Shown here in pieces: positions 47,960 through 55,591 of a stretch of DNA of 58,861 nucleotides. This stretch comes from Clostridium sp. AF37-5. GTDB lineage: Bacteria > Bacillota > Clostridia > Lachnospirales > Lachnospiraceae. The translations under genes were made by a program, and so were the position numbers. Every line of letters starts with the position of its first letter. Within the stretch, counting starts at the first letter, position 1. The notes under the pieces are model-generated. The model had not been told where the DNA came from and made no database searches. It worked only from the letters and a program-made list of their open reading frames with translations. The stretch lies in NCBI RefSeq assembly GCF_003477605.1, contig NZ_QUDR01000018.1, forward strand, positions 1 through 58,861. Reading direction: 5' to 3'.

Positions 47960-49828
47960 TCACTCCTTTTTGTTTAAAAGTGCTTTGTCTGTAATTTGCT
48001 TATCCATAACAGCGGCCAATTCAGTTACGAATCTTGATTCTCGCATCTTCTTTCCTCTTGAACGGTTTGTATACGAGATATGTAAAAAATCCTTTGCTCT
48101 TGTCATAGCCACATAGAACATCCGGCGTTCTTCTTCAATGTCATTAATTTCGCCTTTGTGTGAGTATGGCGTAAAGCCTTCATTAGCGTTAATAATGAAT
48201 ACATGCTTAAATTCTAAGCCTTTAGAGCCGTGCATTGTCATCAAATAGATGCCCTCTTTTGTCTCATCAATACTCTTTTTTAGAGTAAACGTGTAATCTT
48301 TTGCATATTCAACCCATTCATCGAAAGAATCAAATGTTTTTGATGTATCAACAATCTCATCCAGAATATCAATTAATTCCTGAGGATTCATCCTGTTATA
48401 ATCCGCAAAATCAAGCAAGGCCTTTTTATAATCCATGTGATTGATTAAATAATCCAAAAAGCTTTGTAATTTCATACGGCTCATGGTTTTTATATCCTGT
48501 TTAAACCGAAAAATATTTCTTGCAATGTATGGTTTACGATGCATAACGCCCCATTCAACTAAATCATCTAAGCTCTTGCTCTGCTGCAAGGCTTCATTAG
48601 GAATGTATCGCGTTGGACGTTTTAAAGCTTTTTTGATTTCACCAAACGGAGCAGTATTTATACTTTTTCCGAGTTCATGAAAGCGAACAATGTCTTTAAA
48701 AATCCAATGTTCAAATAAATTGACAACACCTTCTGTTTTTGCGATAAACGGAATATCAGCATCCATTAAAACAGATGCGATTTTAGGACATTCTTTATTT
48801 GTGCGATAGATAATAGCAATATCGTCTAGTGAGGTGCCTTTATTAAGCAATTTTTTAATATCGCCTATAACGCCTATAGCTTGGAGTTCCGGCGTGCGGT
48901 AGGGCTTAATCTCAATAGAACCCTTTTCGCGAACTGATTTGAAATCTTTATCAAATCGCTTTGAATTTGATTTAATGAATTCAGAAGCAGCACTCACAAT
49001 TTTTTCTCCAGAACGGTAATTTGTATCAAGTGTAATTCTTTTAGCATTTGCTTTCTTTTCGAATGCTAACATAATTTCCGGTTTTGCGCCTCTGAATTGA
49101 TAAAGTGATTGGTCATCATCTCCAACAATGCATAAATTATTGCGAGGATTCGCCAATAATTCAATCAACTCCATCTGTGTATGGCATACATCTTGGCACT
49201 CATCTACCTGAATATATTGATATCGTTCACGCCAACAATTCAATATGTCCTTGTTTTCTTTTAGCAATTTTAGGCACTCAATTTGCATGTCATCATAATC
49301 AATTTTTTTGTTTTGTTTACAATAATTACAGTATTCATTGAAAATTAATTGCAACTGTTCTTCCCGGCAACCGCATTTGATGTCATAAGGCGGTTTAAGC
49401 ATTCCGGATTTAATATTACTGATAGCACTTACCAAATCCTTGATTAAAGTATTAATGTCTTCTGTGTAAATTTTGTTGTTCTTTATGATTTCGCGCAAAA
49501 CATTCCATTCGTCTCTTTCTGTTAACACATTCTCATATGTATAATCAAAAGAAGTTGTTAATATAGCCAATGCAACAGAATGAATTGTGCCAAAAGTAAC
49601 ACCCGGTGTTTCGCATTGAGTTAAAGCCTCATATCTCATCTGCATTTCTTTGGCAGCGGCTTTCGTAAATGTAATGACTAATATATTATATGGATTTACG
49701 CCTTTTTCAATTAATTTAGCCGTTCGATTTACCACAACTGTGGTTTTCCCGGAGCCCGGTCCGGCTACTACAATTAACGGCCCATCTTTATGATTGATAG
49801 CTGCTTTTTGTTCTTTGTTAAAACTCAT
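47960..49828 (-). CDS. UvrD/PcrA/Rep-family superfamily 1A DNA helicase
   Basis: 622 aa with the full motif set: motif I AGPGSGKTTVV, ITFTKAAAKEM (Ia), VDECQDVC (II), DDDQSLYQFRGA (III), DTNYRSGEKI (IV), MTMHGSKGLEF (V) and YVAMTRAKDFLHI (VI). A 3'-5' helicase, cytoplasmic. PcrA-type helicases unwind rolling-circle and conjugative intermediates, so an element-encoded copy next to the iteron region is consistent with replication or transfer. It is somewhat shorter than host PcrA (~740 aa). Confidence 0.93.
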   Translation of the reverse strand: MSFNKEQKAAINHKDGPLIVVAGPGSGKTTVVVNRTAKLIEKGVNPYNILVITFTKAAAKEMQMRYEALTQCETPGVTFGTIHSVALAILTTSFDYTYENVLTERDEWNVLREIIKNNKIYTEDINTLIKDLVSAISNIKSGMLKPPYDIKCGCREEQLQLIFNEYCNYCKQNKKIDYDDMQIECLKLLKENKDILNCWRERYQYIQVDECQDVCHTQMELIELLANPRNNLCIVGDDDQSLYQFRGAKPEIMLAFEKKANAKRITLDTNYRSGEKIVSAASEFIKSNSKRFDKDFKSVREKGSIEIKPYRTPELQAIGVIGDIKKLLNKGTSLDDIAIIYRTNKECPKIASVLMDADIPFIAKTEGVVNLFEHWIFKDIVRFHELGKSINTAPFGEIKKALKRPTRYIPNEALQQSKSLDDLVEWGVMHRKPYIARNIFRFKQDIKTMSRMKLQSFLDYLINHMDYKKALLDFADYNRMNPQELIDILDEIVDTSKTFDSFDEWVEYAKDYTFTLKKSIDETKEGIYLMTMHGSKGLEFKHVFIINANEGFTPYSHKGEINDIEEERRMFYVAMTRAKDFLHISYTNRSRGKKMRESRFVTELAAVMDKQITDKALLNKKE

Positions 49829-49835
49829 AGTTTAC

Positions 49836-50138
49836 CTACTTTCTTTTCTTAATTTTGTTATTTTTAACTACAATAGCTGCCAACGCAACAAATAAAACAA
49901 TAAGAACTAATGCATTATATTTATTGTTTTTTGCCACATCAGCTCCAATTTCTTTAAATTCTTCTTCAGGACTTAAAGTTGCTTTTGGCGTTGAGCTCGC
50001 AATTGTTGCGGCACTATCTGTTGCACTTTCAACATTGTATTCATATTGACTTGCAGGTTGCATTGTAGTTTCTGCCTTTGCATAATTAAATGGCAATGCC
50101 ATAATTACAAGAGCTATCATTAAAATATATTTTTTCAT
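49836..50138 (-). CDS. Small exported protein with C-terminal anchor, 100 aa
   Basis: Signal peptide (~1-22), a Ser/Thr/Ala-rich stretch, then one membrane helix (~73-92) and a KNNKIKKRK tail. Same architecture as 41821 and 40698. AAGGAGGATTTTT precedes the start. It shares an operon with the helicase. Function unknown. Confidence 0.75.
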   Translation of the reverse strand: MKKYILMIALVIMALPFNYAKAETTMQPASQYEYNVESATDSAATIASSTPKATLSPEEEFKEIGADVAKNNKYNALVLIVLFVALAAIVVKNNKIKKRK

Positions 50139-50200
50139 AAAAATCCTCCTTTTGTTGTTGTGATATTATTAATAGTCTCCTTTTATTATCGTGACACTAT

Positions 50201-50213
50201 TAATATGTCTGTT
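50201..50213 (-). promoter_or_regulatory. AACAGACATATTA promoter element
   Basis: Perfect copy with CATAATATGATTT exactly 13 bases upstream of AAACAGACATATTA. Confidence 0.85.
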
Positions 50214-50242
50214 TTTAGGCAAAATGAAAATCATATTATGAG

Positions 50243-50266
50243 AAAAAAGGCTTCATTAGAAGCCTC
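50243..50266 (-). terminator. Intrinsic terminator
   Basis: Minus strand GAGGCTTC-TAAT-GAAGCCTT followed by TTTT. Confidence 0.9.
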
Positions 50267-50267
50267 T

Positions 50268-50831
50268 TTAACAACATTCAGTTAATATATCAACTGCAAC
50301 TTGGTTCAGCCCTTTATCCGACTTCATAATTTTAAGAGCTTCTTCTTTTGACCGTTTTTTATGATATACGCGGTCTGCAGTCAACGCTTCATAAACATCA
50401 GCTACGCTCACTATTTGAGTTAATATATCAATTTTATGTCCTCGTAATTTTTGTGGATATCCACTTCCATCTAGCCGTTCATGATGATGATATACAATAT
50501 CTACAACTGTACGATTAAAGTCCAATTGCTTTAATACCCAAAAGCCGTACTGGGGATGACACTCAATTAAGGTTCTATCATCCTGAGTTAATTTTTTGGC
50601 TTTATTAAGTACGTCTTGATTTACATAAGATTTTCCAATATCATGTAATAAAGCTCCTGCTGCTAAATCAATTTTTTGTTGCAAATTAAATCCATATACT
50701 TCAGCTATTTGCAAAGCAATATTGCACGTCCGGTTGCAATGCTCAAATACATCTTCACCTAGTGAATATTGAAAATCTTTTGCATATTTATCCTTAATAA
50801 TGTTTAATGCAATATCTTTAATATTTTTCAT
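50268..50831 (-). CDS. HD-GYP-type phosphodiesterase, 187 aa
   Basis: Start at 50831 (MKNIKDIALNI); GGAGG lies 12 bases upstream. It carries the HD-GYP hallmarks: EHCNRTCNIALQIAEVYGF, LLHDIGKSYV, HPQYGFWVLK, YHHHERLDGSGYP and ADVYEALTADRVY. The family hydrolyses cyclic di-GMP (some members cGAMP). No receiver or sensor domain is attached. On a mobile element it might tune host motility, biofilm or a cyclic-nucleotide defence signal. Confidence 0.9.
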   Translation of the reverse strand: MKNIKDIALNIIKDKYAKDFQYSLGEDVFEHCNRTCNIALQIAEVYGFNLQQKIDLAAGALLHDIGKSYVNQDVLNKAKKLTQDDRTLIECHPQYGFWVLKQLDFNRTVVDIVYHHHERLDGSGYPQKLRGHKIDILTQIVSVADVYEALTADRVYHKKRSKEEALKIMKSDKGLNQVAVDILTECC

Positions 50832-50864
50832 GCATAATTTGCACCTCCTTAACATAATCATTTT

Positions 50865-50877
50865 TAATATGTCTGTT
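50865..50877 (-). promoter_or_regulatory. AACAGACATATTA promoter element
   Basis: Perfect copy; upstream box TATATGATTTT is closer than usual (about 10 bases). Confidence 0.8.
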
Positions 50878-50890
50878 AAAATTCAAAAAA

Positions 50891-51478
50891 TCATATAAGA
50901 ATACTTAATATGATGCAGCAGCTAACATATAAATAGGGAATTAGGGCCTTAGATTTGTCACTTTTCCTCATATAACAAACAATACTATATAAGAAAAAAC
51001 AAACACACGCTGTCAATATAGTTATAAGCAATATAAAAAAATAAATTTTACCAAAGACCGCTAAATAATGAATAGCAACCCCTACGCAAAGAAATGATGC
51101 TTTTTTATTCCATTTTCGAAATCGGCCTAGAAGCATAATACCTAAAAAGAAAAATATCATGGAAAAAGTTTCTTCTTGTACATCCACAAAAGACGTCTTC
51201 ATCACAATAATTCGAATTGTATATAAAATAATGCCAATACAAATAAATAAAATACCTTGCCAATTTGCAATATCTTTCATGTGTGCGTCTTTTATTGAAG
51301 TAAACAATAAAAAGACAAAGATTGATATTATTGGACAAATCAACAACATCTTTGTTATTAAAGGCATACTTATTGGAATTATGCGTATGCATATACTAAT
51401 CAGACTAATCAAACATAAACATACTGAAAATATAAAATATCTGTCTTTGCAAAAATTATTTATTATTTTTTTGAACAT
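50891..51478 (-). CDS. Polytopic membrane protein, 195 aa
   Basis: Six to seven hydrophobic helices fill nearly the whole length; short basic loops. AAAGGAGTTTATCACTCA precedes the ATG. No recognised family. It lies between the HD-GYP gene and miniprotein genes in its own transcription unit. Confidence 0.75.
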   Translation of the reverse strand: MFKKIINNFCKDRYFIFSVCLCLISLISICIRIIPISMPLITKMLLICPIISIFVFLLFTSIKDAHMKDIANWQGILFICIGIILYTIRIIVMKTSFVDVQEETFSMIFFFLGIMLLGRFRKWNKKASFLCVGVAIHYLAVFGKIYFFILLITILTACVCFFLYSIVCYMRKSDKSKALIPYLYVSCCIILSILI

Positions 51479-51509
51479 TGAGTGATAAACTCCTTTCTAT
51501 TATTTATTT

Positions 51510-51522
51510 TAATATGTCTGTT
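51510..51522 (-). promoter_or_regulatory. AACAGACATATTA promoter element
   Basis: Perfect copy 32 bases before the polytopic membrane protein. Confidence 0.8.
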
Positions 51523-51542
51523 ATAAAGTAATTTTTCTAACC

Positions 51543-51568
51543 AAAAAAGGCACCCCTTCTGGGATGCC
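51543..51568 (-). terminator. Intrinsic terminator
   Basis: Minus strand GGCATCCC-AGAA-GGGGTGCC followed by TTTTTT. Confidence 0.92.
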
Positions 51569-51750
51569 TGGAATAAATATATAATCTATTTGATATATTT
51601 GCTTGAATTTTCTCCTCTTTCCAAAAATAATCTTATCATATCCTAAAGTCCTAACTAATTCAAACACTAATATCTCCATTTATTATAAACGCAATATTTT
51701 AAGAGGCTGCTCTTTCCTCTTTTTGTTCTCCTCTTTTAGCTTTTCCCTTC

Positions 51751-51852
51751 TTAAATCGCCCACACAATCTCCGGAGCAATAAACATAGATAAATAACTTA
51801 CACTTGCGACAATTCCAAATGCAAGAAAAAATACCATAACTTTTTTTGCCAT
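51751..51852 (-). CDS. 33-aa single-helix membrane peptide
   Basis: ATG at 51852 with GGAGGAATAAAAT upstream, 3 bases after the preceding stop. Begins MAKKVMVFFLAFGIV; one membrane helix. Resembles small toxin or regulatory membrane peptides in size, but nothing specific supports that. Confidence 0.55.
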   Translation of the reverse strand: MAKKVMVFFLAFGIVASVSYLSMFIAPEIVWAI

Positions 51853-51855
51853 ATT

Positions 51856-51996
51856 TTATTCCTCCGTTTCCTTGCTTGCATCACCATGTTGCCGAATAAT
51901 TTCACATGTTTCATCCGACACCCCGCGTTGCTGCAACTTTTTTGCAAATCGTTCATTGGGCGGTAAGTTCTTCCATCTTGATTTCCCTTTTGCCAT
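51856..51996 (-). CDS. 46-aa basic protein
   Basis: ATG at 51996 (MAKGKSRWKNLPPNERF) after AGGAGGACAAAATA. Basic N-terminal half and a VSDETCEIIRQHG helix. First gene after the promoter at 52118. Function unknown. Confidence 0.6.
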   Translation of the reverse strand: MAKGKSRWKNLPPNERFAKKLQQRGVSDETCEIIRQHGDASKETEE

Positions 51997-52117
51997 TATT
52001 TTGTCCTCCTAAAATTTGAATTTTAAATGCAATTCCTCCTTATTAAATTATATATTTATTATAAAAGAGACCTTGCGGTCTCTGAACATTCTCCAATTTG
52101 TTTAATTAATATACTTA

Positions 52118-52130
52118 TAATATGTCTGTT
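52118..52130 (-). promoter_or_regulatory. AACAGACATATTA promoter element
   Basis: Perfect copy about 120 bases before the 46-aa gene. Confidence 0.75.
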
Positions 52131-52143
52131 TGCTATAGGCAAT

Positions 52144-52173
52144 AAAAAAAAGTGGCAGCAAAAGCTACCACTT
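52144..52173 (-). terminator. Intrinsic terminator
   Basis: Minus strand AAGTGGTAGC-TTTT-GCTGCCACTT followed by TTTTTT. Confidence 0.92.
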
Positions 52174-52179
52174 AATTGT

Positions 52180-52533
52180 TTACTCGCAACCGTTAAGCAA
52201 AATGTGATTCCAACGAGAAAGAAATCTTTTAATTGCTTTTCTCTTTGAAGCATTGTACTTCTCCTGCAATTTTTTCAAAGCAATTTCCTTGCCTTTTTGT
52301 TCATTAAATACATCGCCGGGATGTAATTTCGCTTTTCCGCGATAAGAATTCATCATAAGAGCTGTGCGAATTGAGGCATCCTCAAAAAAGCCTGCACCTA
52401 AACAGCCAAGCTCTGTTCTGCCGCAAATTGTATCAATAGCATCAAACATACAATTGTCAAGATACGCTACGACAACTCCTTTTTCTTTATCAACATTAAA
52501 TCGCGGCACTCTGCCACCTACTTTTTTACACAT
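52180..52533 (-). CDS. Hypothetical basic protein, 117 aa
   Basis: AAGGAGGTACACAAAT precedes MCKKVGGRVPRFNVDK. Basic, especially the C-terminus (ASKRKAIKRFLSRW). No known domain. Own promoter and terminator, so an independent unit. Confidence 0.7.
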   Translation of the reverse strand: MCKKVGGRVPRFNVDKEKGVVVAYLDNCMFDAIDTICGRTELGCLGAGFFEDASIRTALMMNSYRGKAKLHPGDVFNEQKGKEIALKKLQEKYNASKRKAIKRFLSRWNHILLNGCE

Positions 52534-52581
52534 ATTTGTGTACCTCCTTGTAAATTGTTCAGCTTTAAGCTGTTCTAATTT

Positions 52582-52594
52582 TAATATGTCTGTT
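52582..52594 (-). promoter_or_regulatory. AACAGACATATTA promoter element
   Basis: Perfect copy; overlaps the end of the upstream operon's spacer. Upstream box TATATGATTT at shortened spacing, lying inside the 3' end of the YdjM-like gene. Confidence 0.8.
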
Positions 52595-53128
52595 TTATTT
52601 CAAAAAATCATATAACATGAATAATTGAACGAAAAATGCATATTGTAACATAATCAATACTATTGTTACCAATATATCCCCCGGAGCTCCGCTATAAGTA
52701 TTACGCATAGAATACTTTTCTTTTACAAAAGGATAGCCCCATGCAATACCTCCTCTCGTGCATGTGTCCTGAATCAAATGAAATACAAATCCACTTAATA
52801 AACTTGCACTTAATACAAAGGCGTCAAATTGAACGGAGTAAAGCACCGATGTAAGAACTGCCAAAAACATCGGAATTATCAAAGTATGGATAGCCATACG
52901 ATGTTCTGTAAATTTACAAACAACCCATGAAACAATCGGATGTTTAAGGCTGATTATAGAATGTGGGGTATCAATATCCGGCAGCAGTCCTCCAATTCCG
53001 CCCAATAAGGCTCCGCTCATTGCTAAAAGCATGTTTCCATTTGTGGTTTGAGGAAGCTGTGAGCATAATGCAGCAGTCGTAATAATGCCTGAACACGCCC
53101 CTCCAAAACGATGCAGTTTCCCTGTCAT
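52595..53128 (-). CDS. YdjM/DUF457-family inner-membrane metal-dependent hydrolase
   Basis: 177 aa. Pattern LLPDIDTPHSIISLKHP, HRMAIHTL and LIQDTCTRGGIAWGYP gives the His/Asp ligands of the family, with four to five membrane helices. Homologues are widespread in phages and plasmids; the E. coli member is LexA-regulated and its substrate is not known for certain. The start overlaps the preceding stop (ATGA). Confidence 0.85.
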   Translation of the reverse strand: MTGKLHRFGGACSGIITTAALCSQLPQTTNGNMLLAMSGALLGGIGGLLPDIDTPHSIISLKHPIVSWVVCKFTEHRMAIHTLIIPMFLAVLTSVLYSVQFDAFVLSASLLSGFVFHLIQDTCTRGGIAWGYPFVKEKYSMRNTYSGAPGDILVTIVLIMLQYAFFVQLFMLYDFLK

Positions 53129-53382
53129 GGGCCATCACCTTCCTTAATTTCCAATTCATAGGCAATTTTTTGTAATTCTTTTTTCGCTTCCTGCTGCTCT
53201 GACGTTAAAGACATAGTTTTTGACTTTTCTAACAAGAACAGAATAAAAACAAAATATTTTTCTTTGTTTGGATAAACAAATCTATCTAAATCATCAATAG
53301 ACGGGAACCATCCATCAAGGTCGTAATCACAATTTTGGATTGCCCGTTCCATCTTAGTAAACTCTTTTTCTGTAATAGTCAT
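53125..53382 (-). CDS. Hypothetical acidic protein, 85 aa
   Basis: TAGGAGGTTAAGTTTAAT precedes MTITEKEFTKME. Helical, acidic; overlaps the YdjM-like gene by 4 bases and probably controls its translation by coupling. No known domain. Confidence 0.7.
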   Translation of the reverse strand: MTITEKEFTKMERAIQNCDYDLDGWFPSIDDLDRFVYPNKEKYFVFILFLLEKSKTMSLTSEQQEAKKELQKIAYELEIKEGDGP

Positions 53383-53412
53383 ATTAAACTTAACCTCCTA
53401 TGTTTATATATT

Positions 53413-53425
53413 TAATATGTCTGTT
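53413..53425 (-). promoter_or_regulatory. AACAGACATATTA promoter element
   Basis: Perfect copy with TATAATATGGTTT exactly 13 bases upstream of AAACAGACATATTA; 31 bases before the start at 53382. Confidence 0.85.
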
Positions 53426-53459
53426 TTTCAGAAAAACAAAAACCATATTATAACAAAAA

Positions 53460-55331
53460 TCACCCAATTCCACGATAAATTGCCCGATATGTTAAGTCTT
53501 TCTTTTCTTCGTTCCAACCGGTAATTTCTGAAATCTCTGTCACCTTAAAGTTTTTCATAAACACAATAGTTTCCAGTGATTGAAGCATTTTTTTCGCTTC
53601 TGCCTGCGAATACCCGGATTCATAGGTGACATAATCCGCTAATTTATTAATTGCCTCCGTAGAGGAAGCCCCATGACAAGAAGCCCAGCATTTGTGCCCG
53701 GTGTATGCCGCATTTAAAAAATAAAATGCTTCTCCACCCTTGATTTCCCCGATAACAAAATAATCCAAATCTGTCAACAAGCCATTTCGCGCTAAATCTT
53801 TTAGGTCAAATTGAATTTCGTTCTGCCGGCGGCTAGTAACAACATGCTGAAACATTAAATCTGGATGTTTATTAGAAAACAATTCTTCGTTTTCCTGAAT
53901 AACCAGGCCTGAATTGTTATAGGAAATCAAATCAAGTAACGTATTCATCAAAGTCGTTTTACCAGATGCACCTTTTCCTGTAAATAATATTCCTTTTCCG
54001 TTTTTCACTTTATCAATTAAGTAAGCTGCTGTTTTGACATCAAGCATTCCAAAATTCATTAAATCTTCTATTGTATATTTTTTCTTTGGCACCTTGCGAA
54101 TATGTAAATACGGCCACCCCACTGAATTCACAAAAGTTGTACAAATATCAATACGCATAATGCACTTATCATTAGAAAACTTATCTGTAAAATTTTGGAC
54201 AGCATTAAAAGGGCTTAAATCTGTGTTATTGCGAATCGCAATTCCATTTAAAAAACGGTAATAATCATCAATTCCCCGAAAATGTAGATTAGACGTTAAG
54301 CGCCGGCCATATCTCTTAACTCGAATTTTGTCTGGCGCAATTACTTTAATATCTGAAATAGATTCGTCATTTAATAATGGGTCAAGAATGTAATTACCAT
54401 AAATAGCACTATCAATTCTTTTCAGCATAATATCTACTTCTTCTGACTTTTCAACCCCTAATTGTTTTAAGCGTTTTTTCACCTCTTTAAAGAAGCTTTC
54501 TTTTAGAAGAATCCCTTTTTGCGCTTGCTTTAACGTATTTTTCTCTACACGCATAAAATAGTGAATTAAATCTGTTAAAAGTTCTTCTTGTCGTTCTATA
54601 CTTAACGCAGAAGCTATTTGCGACAACTGGCCCACCGTGTCATAAATATACTCCTGGTCATCAATAGCGCTTCTTGGATTTTCAGATATATAACGGTCAA
54701 TTGTTGCTAAATAAAAATCCGAATTATTCTCAGGCTCATTTGATTTTATTGAATTTGCCAATTTTTCTCTAGTTATAGCGTCTAACTGAAATTTTTTCAT
54801 TGCATCTTCATATTTAGCAAGAAATTGCGCACTTACTTTTCCCTGCTCAATATAAGGAGATTCTGTAATAACGCCTTCTTTTGTCGTATAGTAAATTAAA
54901 AAATGACAATGAGGATAAGCTTCGCTATCTAAATGCAGCATTGCCGATAAAACATTTTCTTCTGAAAATTCTTCACAAAACCAATCATACTGAATACGTC
55001 CCCACTTCTCAATGTCCATTTCCAATTCTTTTTCATATCCCACAATAACTTCAAAAGCAACCATTGAACCAAGAATATGTTTGTCATCTAAATAATACTC
55101 ATTCTGTGCATGACGCTCTTCCCATAAGGATAAATAATCATTATTATCAGCCCATGGAATTAAATCATAATCCCGTCCTGCTTTTGACCAATCAATTAGC
55201 ATTTCGCTCTCCGACAATTCAGCATTCAAATATTTTTTTATTTTTTCTGAGCAGTTTTTTCTTTTGTTAATATCTGACAATTTACTCAAAATATCCAAGT
55301 TAGGGATAACACCCATCTGCAAACTAATCAT
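53460..55331 (-). CDS. MobV-relaxase-like domain fused to VirB11/CpaF-type secretion ATPase
   Basis: 623 aa. Residues ~1-190 follow the MobV/Pre plan: a central MVAFEVIVGYEKEL strand, SEENVLSAMLHLDSEAYPHCHF (H-x-D...PHxH metal site) and a following KYEDAMKKFQL helix. The N-terminal motif, normally HNxR with the nucleophilic His, reads INKR, so nicking activity is doubtful. Residues ~300-623 are a VirB11/TadA/CpaF ATPase: GKGASGKTT (Walker A), DLKDLARNGLLTDLDYFVIGEIKGGEA (Asp and Walker B boxes) and TGHKCWASCHG (His box). AAGGAGGAATTTAT fixes the start. Secretion ATPases of this type are unusual in Gram-positive conjugation systems and I know of no such fusion. Confidence 0.8.
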   Translation of the reverse strand: MISLQMGVIPNLDILSKLSDINKRKNCSEKIKKYLNAELSESEMLIDWSKAGRDYDLIPWADNNDYLSLWEERHAQNEYYLDDKHILGSMVAFEVIVGYEKELEMDIEKWGRIQYDWFCEEFSEENVLSAMLHLDSEAYPHCHFLIYYTTKEGVITESPYIEQGKVSAQFLAKYEDAMKKFQLDAITREKLANSIKSNEPENNSDFYLATIDRYISENPRSAIDDQEYIYDTVGQLSQIASALSIERQEELLTDLIHYFMRVEKNTLKQAQKGILLKESFFKEVKKRLKQLGVEKSEEVDIMLKRIDSAIYGNYILDPLLNDESISDIKVIAPDKIRVKRYGRRLTSNLHFRGIDDYYRFLNGIAIRNNTDLSPFNAVQNFTDKFSNDKCIMRIDICTTFVNSVGWPYLHIRKVPKKKYTIEDLMNFGMLDVKTAAYLIDKVKNGKGILFTGKGASGKTTLMNTLLDLISYNNSGLVIQENEELFSNKHPDLMFQHVVTSRRQNEIQFDLKDLARNGLLTDLDYFVIGEIKGGEAFYFLNAAYTGHKCWASCHGASSTEAINKLADYVTYESGYSQAEAKKMLQSLETIVFMKNFKVTEISEITGWNEEKKDLTYRAIYRGIG

Positions 55332-55350
55332 ATAAATTCCTCCTTAGTCT

Positions 55351-55363
55351 TAATATGTCTGTT
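55351..55363 (-). promoter_or_regulatory. AACAGACATATTA promoter element
   Basis: Perfect copy 20 bases before the fusion-protein start, very short leader. Confidence 0.8.
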
Positions 55364-55425
55364 ATGTTGTTTTTTCTTAAACCAACGGAAAATGGTTTGT
55401 TTTGCACGAAGGTCAATACATTTTC

Positions 55426-55465
55426 TTACTACCCTCATTTTTTTCACAGACTATATGTATAGGTA
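55426..55465 (+). repeat. 40-base repeat, copy 2 (upstream of promoter at 55544)
   Basis: Matches 24311-24350 at 39 of 40 positions and is in the same orientation relative to the following promoter (79 bases upstream here, 89 there). Contains the CTATA-TG-TATAG dyad. Confidence 0.85.
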
Positions 55466-55543
55466 TTGTCTTTACCTCTCTGGAAGAAATCTAGACCTGT
55501 CTGCTGAATTTTTGCTCATAATATGATTTCGATTTTCATTTCA

Positions 55544-55556
55544 AACAGACATATTA
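55544..55556 (+). promoter_or_regulatory. Plus-strand AACAGACATATTA promoter element
   Basis: Perfect copy with CATAATATGATTT exactly 13 bases upstream of AAACAGACATATTA; 36 bases before the primase start. Confirms that orientation follows the gene, not the window strand. Confidence 0.88.
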
Positions 55557-55591
55557 CAATTACAGACTATTTTTGAAAGGAGCACATACAT

